Below, piece by piece: positions 4,650 through 7,150 of a stretch of 7,150 nt of DNA. The translations under genes were made by a program, and so were the position numbers. Source of the DNA: UBA3792 sp045576895 (GTDB lineage: Bacteria > Bacillota > Clostridia > Christensenellales > CAG-138). Under the pieces are notes generated by a model. It searched no databases, had not been told where the DNA came from, and saw nothing but the letters and a program-made list of their open reading frames with translations. Location of the stretch: the NCBI GenBank assembly GCA_045576895.1, contig JAZNHI010000229.1:1-7150 (forward strand). Reading direction: 5' to 3'. Positions within the stretch are counted from its first letter, which is position 1, and every line of letters begins with the position of its first letter.

Positions 4650-6741
4650 TCGTATCACCTCTGCTCTCCTCGTTCAGCTTCTTCATGCGCGCAATACGAT
4701 CCGTAACGAGTTTCGGCGGCTCGACTTTCGGCGCATTGGGATGCAGCAGCCAAGTCGCAGCATAGTGCGTATCCGAGATCTTAAACATCGGCGGCTGCTC
4801 TTCAAGGTCGATCTGCATCGCGTATTTGTTACGCTCTGCAAACGCATCGCCCTTCGGCGGGTAGATCATGTTCGGCGGTGTACCGGGGATCGCGTCGAGC
4901 TTTTCCTTCGTGTCGAGGTCCGGCATGGATGCCAGCAGCGCCCAAGTGTACGGATGACGCGGATCATAGAAGATCTCGTTCGCGGTACCGCATTCAACGA
5001 TCTTGCCTGCATACATTACGGCAATCTTATCCGCCATGTTCGCAACGACACCGAGGTCATGCGTAATGAAGATGATGGACAGATGACGCTGTGCCTTCAG
5101 TTTGTTGATCAGCTCGAGGATCTGTGCCTGGATCGTAACGTCCAGAGCGGTGGTCGGCTCGTCGCAGATCAGGATGTCCGGGTTCGCAGCAAGCGCGATC
5201 GCGATAACGATACGCTGGCGCATACCGCCGGAGAACTCGAACGGGTACTGACGGAAACGCTCACGCGCATTCGAGATACCAACTTCCTCCATCAGCTCGA
5301 TTGCACGGATCTGCGCCTTGCGCTTCGTGACCTTATACACACGCTTGGAGGATTCTTCGCACAGATAATCGACCATCTCGCCGGACAGCTTGTCGTAATT
5401 GAGCTGTTCCGCCTTGTCGATCTGACTCTGGAACGAATCTCTTGCGCGGGTCATGGCAAGCCGGATATTGTTTTGGTACAGATCGATATCCATTCTGTCC
5501 TTGAACATCCGGTTCTTCTTGTTCGGATGCTTCATCTTTTCGACTTTCAGCGCCTGTGCATAGGTGTTGATGGCCGAAGTGATATTGGACTTGAACGTAT
5601 AAGCAACACTGTCCTTGCTGATCGCAAGACGATCCAGTGCGTTCTCGATCTCGGTCGAGCACTTCTTGGCTTCTTCCTTCGCGACCTTAATGTCGATCCG
5701 ATTGTTCTTGATCTTATCGAGAGCGGCCGTCAGGCTGTCGACAATGTTGTCCTTCTTGTCAAAGGACTTCTTGTCGGAGTTTGCAAGACCGGCAGCGATA
5801 TCCTTGCGGAAACTGTCAAGGAACTTCTCGTTGAAGATCGCCTGCGTCTGCGCGTTCAGCTCGTCGTTGTCGCCGTTGTAGGCGGGCATGACGTTGTTGA
5901 TCTTGCAGTACGTCATCGCGTAGAAGTCGGGAGCGGTCGTCTCGAGCGCTTTCTTCAGCGGAACAAGGAGCTCCTTCAGCACGGCGTCTGTCTGATCATG
6001 CTTGCCCGTGGAAACGTATCCGGGGATCGCTTCCCGGAATTTCCGCATGAGACCGGGCAGTTCGCTCTTGTGCTCGTCAATCAGGTACTCGTTGTAAACA
6101 TTTTCAGCGTCCTTCTTGATCAGCTTCATTTCCTTGGCAACCTTTTTGGGTTCCTTGTCAATGGAGTCGATCAGAACGGCTTCAATGTTCTTGATCATGG
6201 ATTCCGCACGTTCGCGCGAATAGTTGTAATCGCTCTCGATCTTGCTTCCCAGTTTCGTGACGTTGTCGAAAACAGCGAATTTTGCGTCAACATCCGCAAC
6301 GCCGGCTTCTTTCATTTCAGCACGAAGCAGCTTGCCCTTCTGCTTATAGATGCGGCCCGCTTCACGCTGATTCGCTTTGCCGTTCAGGATCATCGCTTCG
6401 GTCAGCTGCTTGCCGATACGAACGATCGGGTTCAAGCTGGAAAGCGGATCCTGGAAGATCATGGAGATTCGATTGCCGCGGATCTTGTGGAAATCCTCCT
6501 CATTGATCTTCATGAGGTCCTGACCGTCATAGATGATCTCGCCGCCCTCGGGGATCGCGTTCTTCGCAAGAATGCCCATGATGGCTCTTGCCGTAACGGA
6601 TTTACCGGAACCGGATTCGCCGACGATCGCCAGCGTTTCGCCGCGTTCGAGGTCGAAGGAGATATCACGAACCGCCTTGACCGTACCGTTGTTGGTGCGG
6701 AAGGAAATAATTAGGTTTTTAACTTCGAGTTTCTTAGCCAT
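4642..6741 (-). CDS. oppD: Oligopeptide ABC transporter ATP-binding protein OppD with a large internal insertion
   Basis: This cytoplasmic ATPase powers peptide import with OppF. It has 699 residues; the family is usually about 330-360. Motifs in order: Walker A GESGSGKS (41-48), Q-loop Q97 in MIFQDPLSSLNP, ABC signature FSGGMRQR (503-510), Walker B ILICDEPTTALD (523-534, catalytic E528) and H-loop H561. The oligopeptide-type C-terminus has RHPYTWALL (595-603) and GTPPN. Between the Q-loop and signature, residues about 127-473 form an insertion of roughly 345 residues, rich in Lys, Glu, Asp and Asn, mostly helix-compatible, with no membrane segment. Normal family sequence resumes at RAIELMEEVGISNARERF. 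All ATPase motifs are intact, so the protein should be functional. The four C-terminal cysteines that bind an Fe-S cluster in some DppD/OppD proteins are D632, N638, D645 and T663 here, as in AmiE-like Firmicutes forms. The start ATG overlaps the oppC stop; an AGGAG lies about 10 nt upstream. Confidence 0.95.
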   Translation of the reverse strand: MAKKLEVKNLIISFRTNNGTVKAVRDISFDLERGETLAIVGESGSGKSVTARAIMGILAKNAIPEGGEIIYDGQDLMKINEEDFHKIRGNRISMIFQDPLSSLNPIVRIGKQLTEAMILNGKANQREAGRIYKQKGKLLRAEMKEAGVADVDAKFAVFDNVTKLGSKIESDYNYSRERAESMIKNIEAVLIDSIDKEPKKVAKEMKLIKKDAENVYNEYLIDEHKSELPGLMRKFREAIPGYVSTGKHDQTDAVLKELLVPLKKALETTAPDFYAMTYCKINNVMPAYNGDNDELNAQTQAIFNEKFLDSFRKDIAAGLANSDKKSFDKKDNIVDSLTAALDKIKNNRIDIKVAKEEAKKCSTEIENALDRLAISKDSVAYTFKSNITSAINTYAQALKVEKMKHPNKKNRMFKDRMDIDLYQNNIRLAMTRARDSFQSQIDKAEQLNYDKLSGEMVDYLCEESSKRVYKVTKRKAQIRAIELMEEVGISNARERFRQYPFEFSGGMRQRIVIAIALAANPDILICDEPTTALDVTIQAQILELINKLKAQRHLSIIFITHDLGVVANMADKIAVMYAGKIVECGTANEIFYDPRHPYTWALLASMPDLDTKEKLDAIPGTPPNMIYPPKGDAFAERNKYAMQIDLEEQPPMFKISDTHYAATWLLHPNAPKVEPPKLVTDRIARMKKLNEESRGDTNE

Positions 6742-7150
6742 TATTCGTCAGCTCCTCTCAGCGAAGGATTGAAGGCATCGCGCAGACCGTTGCCGAACAG
6801 GTTGAAGGCAATCATCATAAGCGCGATAACCGCCGCGGGGATCAGCAGAATATGCGGGAACTCGGAGAGGAACTCCTTGCCGTCTGCCATCATGGTACCG
6901 AGGGATACGGCGCCACGACTGTTCAGGTTAACGATGCCCAGGTAGGAGAACGTGGACTCGCTCAGAATAACGCTGGGGATCGCGAAGACGGAGCTCGTAA
7001 TGATCGTGCCGATCGCGTTCGGGAAGATGTGGCGGAACATCAGGCGGAGGTCCTTTGCGCCGAGCGTTCTTGCCGCAAGAATGTATTCCTGATTCTTGAA
7101 GCGGTAGAACTGCGAAGTCGGATCGTAGCCATGTCGTTCTGTGAGCCAAG
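6741..7150 (-). CDS. oppC: Oligopeptide ABC transporter permease, OppC type (partial, C-terminal part)
   Basis: This is an inner-membrane permease subunit of a peptide importer; the N-terminal part lies beyond the right edge. About 135 codons are visible. The cytoplasmic EAA loop that docks the ATPases is clear: NQEYILAARTLGAKD followed by the FRHIFPNAIG segment, as in OppC/DppC/AmiD permeases. Two hydrophobic stretches follow: one around ITSSVFAIPSVILSE and a final one around ILLIPAAVIALMMIAFNLFG. The protein ends with the typical GLRDAFNPSLRG tail. The stop TAA (6741-6743) shares a base with the oppD ATG (TAATG), so translation is probably coupled. The first dozen residues at the window edge fit the family poorly in this frame, and another frame reads MATIR there, so a one-base frameshift near 7118-7120 is possible. 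Assignment to OppC and not OppB rests on the EAA-loop and tail sequence and on the position directly before oppD. Confidence 0.9.
   Translation of the reverse strand, partial: WLTERHGYDPTSQFYRFKNQEYILAARTLGAKDLRLMFRHIFPNAIGTIITSSVFAIPSVILSESTFSYLGIVNLNSRGAVSLGTMMADGKEFLSEFPHILLIPAAVIALMMIAFNLFGNGLRDAFNPSLRGADE

Noticed and set aside
3306..4706. A 466-codon open frame on the plus strand opposite oppF
   Set aside because: It is a shadow of oppF, whose ATPase motifs are all present on the minus strand.
4732..4848. Loss of the four C-terminal Fe-S cysteines in OppD (D632, N638, D645, T663)
   Set aside because: The GDAFA...SDTHYA form is, from memory, the usual one in AmiE/OppD proteins of many Firmicutes, so it is a subfamily trait and not a defect.
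4582..6714. A 710-codon open frame on the plus strand, antisense to oppD
   Set aside because: It mirrors oppD and part of oppF; the protein has no recognisable motif, and the open frame follows from oppD's codon use. No ribosome binding site or gene context supports it.

Overview
All genes supported in this window lie on the minus strand, so the window is best read from right (7150) to left (1). Codon use is moderately GC-rich and Shine-Dalgarno sequences are purine-rich (AGGAGG type). The zinc-type L33, the rpmG-secE-nusG-rplK-rplA order and an AmiE-like OppD C-terminus all point to a Bacillota organism, probably a Clostridia-class anaerobe. The exact lineage cannot be told from the window.

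Region 1 (7150 to about 3061) is the 3' part of an oligopeptide ABC importer operon. It holds the C-terminal part of an OppC-type permease, an OppD-type ATPase, an OppF-type ATPase and a small three-helix membrane protein resembling DUF3899. The genes are tightly coupled: oppC and oppD share a TAATG, oppD and oppF overlap by 8 nt, and the last gene starts inside the end of oppF. A strong intrinsic terminator (3061-3098) closes the unit. The outstanding feature is OppD. It is 699 residues, about twice the family length, because roughly 345 charged, mostly helical residues are inserted in the helical subdomain between the Q-loop and the ABC signature. All catalytic motifs remain intact. OppF has its own smaller insertion (about 28 residues) at a different place, between Walker A and the Q-loop.

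Region 2 (about 2966 to 161) is a translation/secretion/transcription-factor operon: rpmG (L33), secE, nusG, rplK (L11) and rplA (L1). A good promoter (TTGACA, 17-nt spacer, extended -10) lies just after the opp terminator. The predicted mRNA begins almost directly with a GC-rich hairpin followed by a U-run. SecE is unusual: four predicted membrane segments precede the conserved SecE core, and an acidic Thr/Glu-rich tail follows it. NusG carries a tandem duplication of its first codons, with an alternative GTG start, and a short charged insertion in the NGN domain. L11, L1 and L33 look ordinary.

Region 3 (1 to 160) lies downstream of rplA. It contains a long perfect hairpin (73-102) and no recognisable rplJ. 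A short ORF may start at 48 and run off the left edge.

No CRISPR array, insertion sequence, tRNA or phage gene was seen. The most promising novelty is elaboration of conserved machines (OppD, SecE, NusG, OppF) by inserted or added domains, not a new stand-alone system.
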